This document shows, one piece after another, positions 42,536 to 54,992 of a stretch of 64,000 bases of DNA. The notes beneath the pieces are model-generated. The model had not been told where the DNA came from. It was given only the letters and a program-made list of their open reading frames with translations, and did no database searches. A program made the translations under genes and the position numbers. Source of the stretch: Heliopora coerulea (taxonomy: Eukaryota > Cnidaria > Anthozoa > Scleralcyonacea > Helioporidae). The stretch spans positions 62,001-126,000 of the forward strand of contig JASJOG010000523.1 of NCBI GenBank assembly GCA_030142905.1, given 5' to 3'. How positions within the stretch are numbered: the first letter of the stretch is position 1; the number at the start of each line of letters is the position of its first letter.

Positions 42536-45273
42536 TACGGTGGACCACAAGTATCACGGCAAAAACTTTTGACAACAACACAAACATTAAGTTTTACACG
42601 ACCTGTAAGTATTACGGCAAAAGCTTATTGAAACACCACGGCAAAAGGTTGTGGAAACATTACGGCAAAAGTTCTCGCGGTAGAAGTAAATTTCACGGTG
42701 GAAGTAAATTTTACGGCGGAAATTGGTTCGGAAGGCCGAGTATTGCTTTGTGGAAACATGGATGAATTTATCTAAGTAGACATTCAAGTTTACTTTTATT
42801 TTTATCATAAATGGAGTTTAATGAAGTAAAAAGTTTGTAAAGTATTTATAAAAGCAGATACCGAGAAAAGGAAACGGAAGGCGAAAAATCCGAAAGCAAA
42901 CATCTACATGTACAGACGGAATTTTGCCGTTGTCGATTACCATCGAACAAAAATATCCACCCGTAGCCATGCAGGTTGTTTTGTTTGAATAGCAGAATTT
43001 TGTTCGTACATTTGTAACGATACTAAGGCTAAATAACTTGGGGATGCCTAAGGATGCGATTATTACTGTTTGCCAACAGAATTCTGAGGACGTATGGGAA
43101 TTATGAAATCTTGAGATACTCCTCAAGCATCATTATGCAAATTTGTGCAGCTCTTGATGATTATTGTTCGTGACAAATTAATTGCCAAAGCTAAATATCA
43201 GGATCAAGGCTACTGGAGGTCATGGGTATCAAAGAGGATATAGATGTCCCCCACCTAGGCAAAGGTTAACCATATGCTTGTCTAAATTTTCTATGACCTG
43301 AAGTATAACTATTTATAAATATGCTGTTGTTAGAATGTATGTGTAGTAGGACACTATCCCCGACAATGCACAGTCAATCGCTCGGTTTCTATAAAGGCTA
43401 TTTTATTTTCTCTAAAGACCCTACCGACTGAAATCGACAGACAAGGTACACGCCCAACTGTTCATCAACATGCGGTATCATATTTCTCTTATTAATTACA
43501 ACTTAATATAAACATAGTGGCATAGTTCCACTACATATGCGTACTCAAAAGCCCAAGGCTATTAATCTTTCAATCATTATTGATGTTTAGACAAAATTTG
43601 TGCTGAACTTTTCAATATTTATTGGTGTATATTTTATAATCCTTCTTGGGACCGAATAGGTGTTTAGAGCAAGACAGCTTGCTGCAAGACATATAATTTG
43701 ACTAGCAACACATGTCAGATAAGGATTTGTGAGGTAATTAAAATAATTGAATAGTTCATAGCCTAGAGAACCTGATCTAGGGATAGGGATAGGGGCCCTA
43801 ATGGTCAAGAATGTTGTAACATATCATTAAATCCTTAAAAATTAAATGTATAGAACAAATGAACCCTACTATATTTTGACTCAGTTCAGTCAAGTGAAAA
43901 ATGTTGACTTCATCAGTGTCAGATTATCATGAAAAGTTTCTTTTTAGTAGAAACAGCATTTGAGTCAAAATATAGTAGGGTTAATTTGTCCTATACATTT
44001 AATTTTTGAGGATTTAATGTTACAAAATTCTTGACCATTAGGGCCTCTAACTCTATCCCTAGATCAGGTTCTCTAGGCTATGAACTATTCAATTATTTTA
44101 ATTACCTCACAAATCCTTATCTGACATGTGTTGCTAGTCAAATTAAATGTCTTGCAGCAAGCTGTCTTGCTCTAACCACCTATTCGGTCCCGAGAAGGAT
44201 TATAAAATATACACCAATAAATATTGAAAAGTTGAGCACAAATTTTGTCCAAACATCAATAATGATTGAAAGATTAATAGCCTTGGGCTTTTGAGTATGC
44301 ATATGTAGTGGAACTATGCCACTATGTTTATATTAAGTTGTAATTAATAAGAAACATATGATACCGCATGTTGATGGACAGTTGGGCGTGTACCTTGTCT
44401 GTCGATTTCAGTCGGTAGGGTCTTTAGAGAAAATAAAATAGCCTTTATAGAAACCGAGCGATTGACTGTGCATTGTCGGGGATAGTGTCCTACTACACAT
44501 TCATTCTAACAACAGTTAGCATAGTTATACTTCAGGTCATAGAAAATTTAGACAAGCATATGGTTAACCTTTGCCTAGGTAGAGAACATCTATATCCTCT
44601 TTGATACCCATGACTTCCAGTAGCCTTGATCCTGATATTTAGCTTTGGCAATTAATTTGTCACGAACAATAATCATCAAGAGCTGCACAAATTTGCATAA
44701 TGATGCTTGAGGAGTATCTCAAGATTTCATAATTCCCATACGTCCTCAGAATTCTGTTGGCAAACAGTAATAATCGCATCCTTAGGCATCCCCAAGTTAT
44801 TTAGCCTTAGTATCGTTACAAATGTACGAACAAAATTCTGCTATTCAAACAAAACAACCTGCATGGCTACGGGTGGATATTTTTGTTCGATGGTAATCGA
44901 CAACGGCAAAATTCCGTCTGTACATGTAGATGTTTGCTTTCGGATTTTTCGCCTTCTGCTTCCTTTTCTCGGTATCTGCTTTTATAGATATTTTACAAAC
45001 TTTTTACTTCATTAAACCCCATTTGTGATAAAAATAAAAGTAAACTTGAATGTCTACTTAGATAAATTCATCCATGTTTCCACAAAGCAATACTCGGCCT
45101 TCCGAACCAATTTCCGCCGTAAAAATTACTTCCTCCGTGAAATTTACTTCTACCGCGAGAACTTTTGCCGTGATGTTTCAATAAACTTTTGCCGTGATAC
45201 TTGCAGGTCGTGTAAAACTTAATGTTTGTGTTGTTGTCAAACGTTTTTGCCGTGATACTTATGGACCACCGTA
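42536..45273. mobile_element. 2.7 kb foldback element with 1.3 kb arms
   Basis: The arms 42536-43884 and 43963-45273 are inverted copies around a roughly 78-bp centre. Tips are TACGGTGGACCACAAGTATC and, reverse-complemented, TACGGTGGTCCATAAGTATC. Subterminal regions hold clustered copies of CACGGCAAAA/TTACGGCAAAAG; the right arm lacks one such unit. Each arm carries a near-identical 102-codon frame (43126-42818 on -, 44707-45015 on +; MRSISRFHNSHTSSEFCWQT) with no recognised domain. The centre resembles the foldback at 286-406. ATTTT occurs at both flanks, but no definite target duplication can be read. Long TIRs with subterminal repeats recall MULE or Foldback types; the class is unassigned. 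Confidence 0.8.
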
Positions 45274-46324
45274 AATTTTAAAAATATATTCTTATTGAAT
45301 GAAATCTAATTCTTGTATGAAAGGTTTTGCACCAGACCTCGTTTGTCTTTTTTAAGCAAACGAAAAAGGTTGTTCAAAAATTGCCTATAGACAACTATTA
45401 TTAATAAAGCTAGGAAACTCAGGTGACGAGTCAGAGTGCATGTTAGGCATATGTGCTGCCAGTGGAGCCATGATATGTTAATAATGTGATCGAACGAGTG
45501 TCTCATCAATTGCCAGAAGGTTGTTTCCCTACCTGCGAATGAGGAATCGTTTTTTTGACAGTTTGCGCTTGACGAACGTCCACATATCGTCCGCTTCACC
45601 AGGCTTCCACATACGCTTAGTGTGTGCGTTGTCCATAATAGTCGGCCGGCCGGGCTGGCAAAAAACGCTTCAAAAAAAGTCCGATGGCATTTTTTTGTTA
45701 GAAGCTGGTAACCACGCTAGAAGTTTAGTTTAATCTTTAGTATTAACGTTTTGGGGGGTTACCACGCTTGCTTTTGAGTTTTAAACTAAAAAAATCGATG
45801 TTTTCTCGTGATTTTTGCGAACAGCCCATTCGCAGGCTATTCTACTCATCGAATGTCGATCGGGGCTTTCCTCCGAGACTGTTTACCCTGAGGTGGACGT
45901 TGATTGGCTGTTGGGAAATTTCTTAGCCAATCAACAAGCGCGATTGTAAACAACTAATGCTGTTGCTGTGACGATGGTGTCATAACTCCTTTGAATACAG
46001 AGGACTTCGTGCTGTGTTCAGAGCGAATTATTCAAGTGTGAACAAAGTTTTTCAAGAAGAAAAGTACACGAATATCAAGATAAAGAAGAAGACTCAAAGG
46101 AAACAAAGTTTGTATAACATTTTTTATTAAAACCAAAAAAATACACCCAAAACAACTTGTCTAAAGTAGCGAGACTTACCATAGTATCGCATTGTAATTT
46201 ATATTTTTTATCTTTTTAATCCTAACTTGGGTAGTGTACTTGTTTAGAAATTAGTTTTCGTTATATTATTTTAGATATGTTCTTACTATCTTATTTTCAT
46301 AGTAGTTTTCGATTGGTTGTTAAC

Positions 46325-47596
46325 ATGGATCCATCTGGTTTAAAACGTAACGGTAATTTACTCCCAGTTACTTCTTTAAAAAGACAAAAAGGTCAAGAGG
46401 CTAATTATAAAAACTGTTTGTTCTGTGGGGGCAAAGGAGATTTACGCAATTCGTCTGATGAAGGGAAAAATCGCTTTATTGAGGCGGCGAGAGAACGGTA
46501 GAGATTCAATGACATAGCATCAAGTTCGATAATCAATAGAATCCTTCCAGAACGTGGACAAGCTATTCCTCAGTTTAAATACCATCACAAGTGCTTCAGT
46601 AACTTTACAAAGGAAAACTTGAACGACTTAGAAAAAAACACAAAAGTACTACCAAGCTTACCGTGGGAGAAACATGCTATTGATTGGAATTTGTGTATGT
46701 TTTGCCAGCACAAGAATGTTAAAAGTACGCATAACGTATCGACAATGGAACTTTCGAGAAAAATCATTGGTTTAGCCCAGTCTGACTTTATTATGCGAGT
46801 AAGACTGTCCAACATTAATGATCTTATTGGATCTGAAGGAAAATACCATTTAAAGTGCTGGGTTAACTTTCAAAGGAAAATGACACAAGCCAGTAAATTA
46901 GATATTCAGGATCCATGCCTGGAGAAGTTATGTAGTAATATTGTAACTGGGCTTGCTGAGGGCCACGTATATGACATGGGATGTGCCTGGTCTCAATATG
47001 TTAAGTCTTGCTCAATGGAAAATGTGGATGTTCCTCAAAAGTACCAATCAAGAAAGAACTCCTTTTATGATGATGTGAAAAAAATCCTGGGTAAGCAAGC
47101 AAGTTTTATGAGACCAGTGAACCCCCAAGCTCATCTGCTGATTTACCCAAGTTCAAAATCACAACTGGCACTGGCACAGCAGCTCTCAACTATATTGGAA
47201 GATGAGGAAAGTGATGTAATACGACCTCTCCAGGATAATATTTTACAACAGCTAGTCCATAGTGCATTACATATTAGAAATGAGTTAGAAAATACTGAAG
47301 GTCACAATTCTGATTGGGGTGGTATAGATAGTGATCATGTTAGACAAATAATGCCTAAGAGTTTATACTTATTCATATTAAGACTACTTGGAGGTACTGA
47401 TGTCTTGGACAATGAACAGGTACTGGCAGACAAATTGCATAATAATACATGTAATATTGTGCAAGATATTATATATTTAGCATCAGGAAAGAAAAAAACT
47501 TACTCCAAAACATATAGGGCTAGGTTAAACACTGCATCAATAAATAAGGTGCACCTGTCATTTCACAAGATGCTGATAACCAAGAAAAGGAGTTAA
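46325..47596 (+). pseudogene. Academ-like element protein, N-terminal part, one in-frame stop
   Basis: From the ATG at 46325 (MDPSGLKRNGNLLPVTSLKR) a single frame runs to 47596, broken only by TAG at 46499-46501 (AARER*RFND). Zinc-binding-like pairs are visible: NCLFCGGKGD, then FKYHHKCFSNFT, then WNLCMFCQHK and GKYHLKCWVNFQRK. The repeated C-x-x-C ... H-x-x-C layout suggests two zinc-ribbon-like modules. The rest (DVPQKYQSRKNSFYDDVKKI onward) is typical of the family but of unknown function. A second half continues from about 47830. The element's own promoter region would lie at 45780-46324, where nothing specific is visible. Confidence 0.65.
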
Positions 47597-47829
47597 TTAG
47601 TCCCAGTCTTCAACTAACTTCTATAGCCACAAATGATGTTGCTACAAGTCAAATTCAGCAAGACATGTTTTCTGCAGAGAATCTAGGAAGACAATTGGTA
47701 TCTAAACATGTGACAAGCTGGTTTATTAAGAAAGAAGTCCCATTCTTTAATTCACTTAAGAAGAACAACAGTAAGACATTCAAGACTTTGTACCAAACAA
47801 CAGTTCTAGTATAACAAAATGAACAAAAA

Positions 47830-49160
47830 GTGATAAAAGCAGACAGAAAATTACTGCAGTGTCTTCTCACAGCTTCAATGGCAGGCCGACAAATCAAGAT
47901 GGATGAAATTCTACAACATGAACTTGCCAGTTTGCCTTTATCCTTAGCAAAAATTAATGGAGACATGAATTCTACAACCAAGGCAGATATGACTGACATA
48001 TTGATGGGTGATATTGAAGTTCTACATAGTATCCCATATCAGGAAGATTCAGATAAGACATGTATAATAATTGATGGACATGCACTCATTCAAGCTCTAG
48101 GTAAACCACAGAATCGGTGAACCACAGAATTTCCACAGAATTAAAACAACAGAAAAGAGAGGATTTGCCACTTCCACAAGTCTGGGGAAACTTTATCGCC
48201 TTGCCAGAAAACAAAGCTGACTTGGCCAATTTCTTGAGTGAATATCTCATACAACATGGTCATGAGCTCTTAGCAAATTGTGAGTTGGTCACAAGTGGTG
48301 GATATAAAGAAACAACAAAGGCATGTTCAACATCTTGGGGAAATCTAACACACCTTAAATGTAACCACGAGGAAGCAGATACACGTATTATTTTGCATGC
48401 ATGTGATGCAATTTTAAAGGGTTTTAATAAACTCCTTGTACATTGTAGGTACGCAGATGTTTTGTTACTGCTAGTTCATTTTCTAGGTACGATTGAAGAT
48501 GTTCAAACATGGATGATTGCAGGAACTTCAAGACAAAGAAAATGTTATCCTGTTCATACGATTACTGAGCGTCTATCTGCACCTATTACTAATGATATTT
48601 TAGGGTTTCATGCTTTAACAGGATGTGATAGAACCTCCTCTTTCATTGGTTTTGGAAAGCGAAAATGTTGGAAAGTCTTTGAGGAATTCCCTGATTTAAT
48701 TAATGGTCTTGGCAGAGACGGTCCAAGTAATGAAATTGAGGAGTTTGTCTGTCGACTTTACTCTGCCCAAGATCCAAAAGCTGGAGTAAATAAATGTAGA
48801 ATTGACCTATTTGAAAAGGGAAGCAAAGACCTCGAAAAGCTTCCCCCGACAGAGGATGCATTGAACTTGCACATCGCCCGTGCTAACCAACAAGCTAAAG
48901 TTTGGCTCCAGGCAAATTTAAGTTGGCAAACAGTAGATTTACCATTTGAAACAATCGGTTGGGAGGTATATGAACAAAGATTAAAGATTGTGTGGACAAC
49001 AAAGCCATCTATACCGTCATCATGTGTAAACTTAATATCTTGTGGATGAACAAAGAAGTGCAATACGGGCGCTTGTAAATGATACAAAACTAGTCAGCGA
49101 TGCACTCCTTTATGCTCATGTAATGCACAGGAATGCAAGAATCCTTTCACTTTAGGGTAG
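47830..49160 (+). pseudogene. Academ-like element protein, PIN/XPG-like nuclease part with Cys-rich tail
   Basis: 47830-48115 reads LTASMAGRQIKMDEILQHEL and CIIIDGHALIQALGKPQN, the start of a PIN-like fold. After a shift near 48115 the frame continues NFIALPENKADLANFLSEYL, then HLKCNHEEADTRIILHACDA, ADVLLLLVHF and GFHALTGCDRTSSFIGFGKR. These are acidic positions and a GCD-T-S-F-G-x-GK block like the XPG/FEN-type nuclease core. A usual DTDVL is RYADVL here, so one acidic residue is missing. Two TGA codons (49047-49049 and 49080-49082) lie where the Cys-rich tail (LISCG, KKCNTGACK, RCTPLCSC, ECKNP) would have Cys. The natural end is TAG at 49158-49160. Confidence 0.68.
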
Positions 49161-49859
49161 ACATAGACATTTAAAAAAATACGTGTTTTTTGGGTCATAA
49201 CATACCTATAAAAAGGATTTTCATGCTTCGTTATGCGTTCCCACATGTTGTTGTTTACAATGTCATGTCCACATTAGTACGAACGTCTGTTTCACTTGAC
49301 CAATAAGAGATCACGGCTTATTAGCGAGGGCCAATAAAAATTGCTTATTTGTTGCATAGCAACAAAAAGTTGTAAAAATATAGATTTCACACCTGCCGAT
49401 GCAGGCTATGTTATTGTCTAAAAATTACTAAAATTTTGGTACAAAAAATCCGATTTTTGCGTGGTAACCCCCCAAACCTTTAAAACTAAGCATATTCGAG
49501 TTCATCTATCGCGGTTACCAGCTTCTAACAAAAAAATGCCATCGGACGAAATATTTTGCTAGCCCGGCCGGCCGACTATAAGGCTTACTGTGCATTAATA
49601 ATTAGACTTGCTGAATTGGTGAAATGACGACAGAACACTATTACGAAGCGTGAAATACCCTTTCAAAAACCCTAAACTAACGCGAATTATAAGGCAGGTG
49701 TTTTTATGTAGAAAAACCTTAAACTAGAGAAAACCTGGCACTCATAACAAATTTTTGGCAATGCCTGGTGATTGAGCACTGAATATTTCTTATTTGATGA
49801 TATACTGTAAGGCGACAATGCGAGGTCGAAATTTTTGAAGTGAATTTTACCGGTCCAAG

Positions 49860-50291
49860 TATGCCTTTTGCTGTTCATTTCCAGAAAATATAATATCATT
49901 ATTTAACGCCCACCTCAAATTTATTAACGCAAAAATACATTCATTTTATTCAATCGACATTCACTAGCGTAGATAAGCAACCATTTTCATCAAAGGCATT
50001 CCATAGCGCCAACAGACGACCATTAACACCATTCTACTATACATTAGAGATAGTAAAATTTCAATTGTCCAAGAGAGATATCTTGCCTAACTGAAATTTT
50101 ATTATCCTAATATGTAGTAGAATGGCGTTAACGGTCGTCTGTTGGCGCTGTAGAATTCCCTTCGATGCAAATGGTTGCTTATCTACGCTAGTGAATGTCG
50201 ATTGAATAAAATGAATGTATTTTTGCGTTAATGAGTTTGTGATTGGCGTTAATGATAGTATGTTTTCTGGTAATCAAGAGCAAAAGGTATA
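49860..50291. mobile_element. Hairpin MITE (432 bp)
   Basis: Arms are inverted along nearly the whole length: TATGCCTTTTGCTGTTC at 49860 against the complement of GAGCAAAAGGTATA ending 50291, then TTAACGCC, GCGTTAA and ATTCAATCGACATTCACTAG on both sides. The loop lies near 50075-50095. Copy A lacks it: the flanks 17440-17480 join directly. It has no ORF. The exact target duplication is ambiguous (TA possible). Confidence 0.78.
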
Positions 50292-51859
50292 GTAGAAAAA
50301 GGTAACCGAAGCTAAATTTTTGTTGATAGAAACTTCTTGATCCGGTGTTGAGTGGTCCAGAATATCCTGTCTATTGCTATCTCTGGCATACATAATCCTA
50401 CATTTTTGTGACGTTATTGTCTACACGCACATTCTTCATCAAGTGCTGGAAGGATTGAACCGTTTGCATCAAAATTATTGTGATTCGTGTTCCTTGAGAA
50501 TTGTATTAGAATCCTCACCGTTGCAGGCGGAGGAAAATAGGCATTAGCCGACTTTACATACCTATTTGATATCAAGATCCGTTCTGAGTAGTCTTGATGT
50601 AACCGTGGTTCTTTGGCCTGGTCCAAATTTGTTTATTTAAATCAAGTTATCAAACGAATGGAATTCGTTTAAGCATAATATAATAAACTCATTTAACTAT
50701 GGAATTGAAGTAGCTAACTCTATATTTTTAGGCACATTTTGTTGGGGATAGGTAATGGAACGCCGAAGTTTATCAATGTATAGGTCTGTAATAATCAATT
50801 ACAATGTTCTTGTACAACAATTTTCTTCAAGAAATTACGGAATGAGATAAATAATACATAATCTCTTACTCTTAGCAGTCAATGGTTCAACAATATGGGA
50901 ATCGAAGACTTGAATTTAGATCTTTAAGTATTCTCCGGACAGCTGTCTGTTGCACAATCTCGGCAGACGCGAGTTCTTTAGAGTCATTTCAGTAAGCGAA
51001 GAAGCCGCGATTCTGGTCGGTAGTCATTCTTGATCTCTAGTGGACAAATGACTAGATAGGATGGACATTGCCCGGTAGTTTTTGCATCTGGAGCAGAGGA
51101 TCTTAATTTTACCATTGCAAACACCTGAAAAATCAAACTGTTTCGAAATCCCGTGGGCAAACCAGTAATAACATTCCGACCTTTACGTAAATTTATTATT
51201 GGCTGTCGCAGTTCGGGTTTCAAATTAATTTCGTACTATTGACGCTCAGACATATCAAGCAAAGCTTGTTCCAACATCAATCTTGAATGCTGCTTACGAC
51301 TGGTCATAAATGACATTTATGATTGTAAATATTATATTTATTTCCAATTTCATTAAACTCTGCCTTTTTTTCACAAAATACAGCCACCTTGAATGACATC
51401 TTTTGTAATATTAACAAGTTGTTGACACATGACTCAGGTAAACCAATGGGAATTTAACCGGAGGTTTTGGTCACAAAGTCGCTCTTTTGAATAGGATTTT
51501 GGCGCGCGTTCCTTTTGCCTCCCTCTCCAGTCTCCCAAACAGAATGCCATCCAACGGTGCTTTGCACGATCAACGAGATTACCAAGTTCAGTTATCTTAT
51601 TTATGACTGTAATGGATGAAATTATCAGCTTAAGGATAGGGAAACAGGTTGATAACCATAGAAAAGTCACTAAGTTAAAAACATTTGTTGTGTGTTAACG
51701 AGATGTTCTCTCTGTTACAGTAAAATTCAAGGGTAGAAAAAATCTGTACTTGAACTGTGCGACATTGTTTTTAAAACCTACGTTCTGAATATTACGATAG
51801 AAGTAAAAATAAGTGCAAGAAATTGTAAGGGATAATAAACTTATTATATTTTATTTCAT
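50292..51859 (+). other. Intron of copy B, no gene seen
   Basis: It aligns with 17480-18965 of copy A (for example ATTGAACCGTTTGCATCAAAA at 50454 and 17640). No exon; ORFs on - are not conserved. Confidence 0.5.
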
Positions 51860-51940
51860 GGATGTTGCCAACAGGTATTACGACTTCTGCGACTGTTCCT
51901 GTCGGTGAACCAAGAGCAAGGGGTACCGCACTGATTCCAG
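51860..51940 (+). pseudogene. Linker exon of the PNP-death gene, copy B, acceptor lost
   Basis: It matches 18966-19046 base for base in length (81 bp) with scattered substitutions (TTCCTGTCGGTGAACCAAG). The donor CCAG then GTAACT at 51941 is kept. The acceptor CAG of copy A is CAT here (51857-51859), so the exon could not be spliced normally. Confidence 0.55.
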
Positions 51941-52641
51941 GTAACTATATTCATAGTTGATTGATGGTCGTCTGGCTCGTGCTAATGATACTTATAGTAA
52001 ACAAGTTCTTGACCAAAGTCCAACTGAATGAAGGCGTGCTAAAGCGAAAGAAGAACTTTCGTACCACCTCTTAGTCTTCGAACTTACGTCCATTCACCAG
52101 CAGTATGTTGGCTTCAAAAGGTTAAAATAAATGAGAAGCCGAGATAAAGGAAACTTTGTGTCAATGACGAAGATCAATAAAACGAGGTTTGTCTGGGTAT
52201 GCATAAGCACTGCGTAAGTATCGCGTGAAATACATAATCTGAACGCCGTCCCTAGATATGGTGGAACAACTTCTTCAAACCTTCGATCATTGTAGAAATA
52301 GTTCAAGACCATCTATCATTGAGTGTACTTTTAAGGGTTTTTAAGCAAAGTGAATACAACACAAAAGCTGAACACCGACGAAATTCATACCACATTATTT
52401 TTCATTCAAAACTCAAAAGAATGAAAAACGCAAGATCATTTTCATTAGGTATTCAACACGATGTGGACTCATGGAGCGGCTAAAGTTGCTATTTGAGTTT
52501 AAACCAAACCATCGGTAGAAACTTTTTACTTTTTTTGGAGGTTGAGGAATAAACACAAAGAATCCAATACTCAACGTCAGCGATCCAACTGAACGGCAAT
52601 TTTATACTTCTAACAACTCGATTGCATATTTAGCTGTATTG

Positions 52642-52843
52642 TGTAACGGGCCGAACTTAGAGCAAAACGGACACGAACACCTTGAGATCTAGTCTAAGTC
52701 TGTTTTATTATCATTCGTGCGTACCCTTATATCTCCCTTTTACTGGTCAATATCTGTCAACATAACTATTCACTCCGATTACAACAATGTGTGTGCAGGT
52801 CATTATCTATCAACCCCATTACGTCAATTACAACAATGTTACA
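52642..52843. mobile_element. Solo LTR (202 bp)
   Basis: It starts TGTAACGGGCC and ends AATGTTACA, with the canonical TG...CA ends and a short inverted tip (TGTAAC/GTTACA). It is flanked by ATTG (52638-52641 and 52844-52847). Copy A has the undisturbed ATTG at about 19623 (TGTATTGTCACCGTCG). No internal coding region, so this is a solo LTR left by recombination, or a very small non-autonomous LTR unit. Confidence 0.72.
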
Positions 52844-52959
52844 ATTGCCATCGTCACACAACCTTGCTTAAGGTCCCTTTTAACTGTTTAAAGACAGTGA
52901 CTGACTGAGCTGCTCATGTCAAATCGATCCCGACCGATTCAACAGTCCTGTTGCTTTTG

Positions 52960-54750
52960 TTGCCGTTTAGGTTGAGCTAATTCCTTCCCATCGCCAGAAA
53001 ATCCGGATGTTGCACCCGCGGTACAAGAGCGGTCTTTCATGGAAGGCAAACACTTGTGAAGGAATAGTATATATAAAGCTTTGCATAAGCGAGCATTCAA
53101 ACAATGACACTGTGAGCTGTAACCACTTATATTATCCAGTTTGCAACGGTGGCTCCTAATTCTACACCTTTTACTGTCTAAAATAATACAAATAAATTCT
53201 GCCATTTAAATAAATTGTTCCATTCGGAAGTCAGTTATGGCAAATTTATGCTCCATTCAAGGCTTCTAAAAACACTTAGAAATGGTGCAGAATGCAATAT
53301 TTGACGGAAAAAATTACATAAATCGAATACATGATTTTCAATTTGCAGCGACAGAATCTCGTAACACAACTCTACCTCTGTTCATATCCAAGTACGTTTT
53401 CTCAGAGAGCCTCAACATAGTTGTTCCAAAATTCATTTCAAAATGCGCAATTTACAGTATTCTTCTTAGCCATGGTTATTATGACCTTCAACTTCCGGTG
53501 TAAAGAACTGTTGAAAATGCACGTTCATTTTCATGGAGAAAAAATGATCAGAATAAGCCACATTTGGTATCAAAATATCGGTGAAAAGGTGGGCTTTCAG
53601 AGCCTCCGATTATTTAGGTCAGCTGTTTACGTTACTCCAAGCTATTTGCCGCGAAAGGTTGGGTACGACTAAGTTATACGATATATGTCGAGGATAGACC
53701 TTGGGGAAGACCCGCGAAACCTAAAACTTGTCTGATATGACATGCACAAGCACACCACTCGTTGTCGATGGTTACATGGCTAATAGAACAAAACTCGTTA
53801 ATAATTTATATGATTTTGCCAAAATTCAAAACTGTTTTTCCGTGAATGATGATAATAGATGATAGTAACGGATTATTCCCTGCATTTCGTAAAACAAGAC
53901 TTTTCTTCCAAAGCTTGTGTCGTATAAAACAACCGAGGAGAACGAGTTGAATTGTTGATAGTCGACGGTAAGAGAGGTCTTTCCTCGCCTCGCGGCCATT
54001 GTGATATTTCAAATTCTTAAGTTTTTGTTGGAAGACGCTGACTGACACGCGGGCTCAAATACCCAAAATTTCTGGGCATGACCTCTTGATTACTGATGTT
54101 ATGGCGGGTGCTCTGCTCAAACATCTGGTTGGTAACAGTTTGATTCTGCGATCAAAATATAGCAAGGAACATAGCTTCTTGGTTTGTAAATTTATTTAAA
54201 GAACACCAGGTTCATTTATCTATTGCAAGACACCTCAAACCATTAGAGTGGTCGTCATGATATTTTGATTCATTCGGCTGGAAACATTGAGTCAGCAGTG
54301 AAAATATTGGACCAACTTGCGCTGCCTGGATATTGCCTGGCAAACAATGTAATGACCGATAATTTTGGAGCTAGGTTCCATCATAATCTCCGTACGCAGA
54401 TGATTACCTATTAACGAAGCAAATCGTGTCAAGACATTAAAAATAATTTCAGCAATGCCTTCTCTGTTGGCAACAAGAGGCTTAGAACCGCCGAGAACTA
54501 GATTACTCACCTGTTGGTCGAAGTCAACATACCTCACACACATGCACTCACACCTTGTGTGTGTCATCAGCTAGAATTCTGGGACTCGTGACTCAATCTC
54601 GACTCAGTTTCGGAGGACTCGGACTTATGATTCGGAGTTTGACATAAGTTGAGACTCGGCCAAGATGAGTCGTGACTCAATGTTAGAGTAATCTTCTCTG
54701 AAAACTTTAAAAAAAGCTCTACCCTGGCTAGTTTGGTTTTATTGATAGTG
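52960..54750. other. About 1.8 kb block private to copy B, origin unclear
   Basis: Copy A passes from 19740 to about 19810 where copy B has this whole block. It holds three modest - strand ORFs (53205-52939, 54048-53806, 54567-54292) and + ORFs at 53282-53672. The first - strand ORF is Cys-rich (CKLDNISGYSSQCHCLNARL). Near 54570-54690 lie degenerate GACTCG repeats. No terminal inverted repeats or recognised domain could be seen. It may be an insertion in B or a deletion in A. Confidence 0.4.
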
Positions 54751-54992
54751 AAAATTGCCGCAATTTATGTCAGTGGGAAATATTTGTGATTATTCAGTTG
54801 ATTCAGTTGATCATGTCCCCCCTGCCGTCAAGCGGGCACGGATACGGGTTAACACCTGAATGGTGTGATGTCAGGAAAAGTAAGCAAGCACGTTATCAGG
54901 AAATTTACCAAACAGGCAGACAATTGTAAACGCACGATGAATTAACTGAAGACTCGCGACTATAGTGCTTATAACTCGGACATAATTTTTAT

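Larger units (their letters stand above)
45639..49578 (+). mobile_element. Academ-like DNA transposon (3.9 kb), inactive
   Basis: The tips TAGTCGGCCGGCCGGGCTG and AGCCCGGCCGGCCGACTA are inverted, with further matches inward (AAATGCCATCGGAC with GTCCGATGGCATTT; TTGTTAGAAGCTGGTAACC with its complement; GGTAACCCCCCAAA with its complement). The target duplication is TAA (45636-45638, 49579-49581). Copy A shows the empty site (TTGATAAGGCTTATT, about 17207-17221). Inside are two decayed reading regions of a family that pairs Cys-rich zinc-binding text with a PIN/XPG-like nuclease. Academ elements are described with an XPG-type nuclease and 3-4-bp duplications, which is why I propose that name; it needs a sequence search. 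Confidence 0.75.

Noticed and set aside
49047..49082. Selenocysteine use at two TGA codons in the Academ-like protein
   Set aside because: The element has another nonsense codon (46499) and a shift near 48115, so ordinary decay of Cys codons is simpler; no SECIS-like hairpin was recognised.
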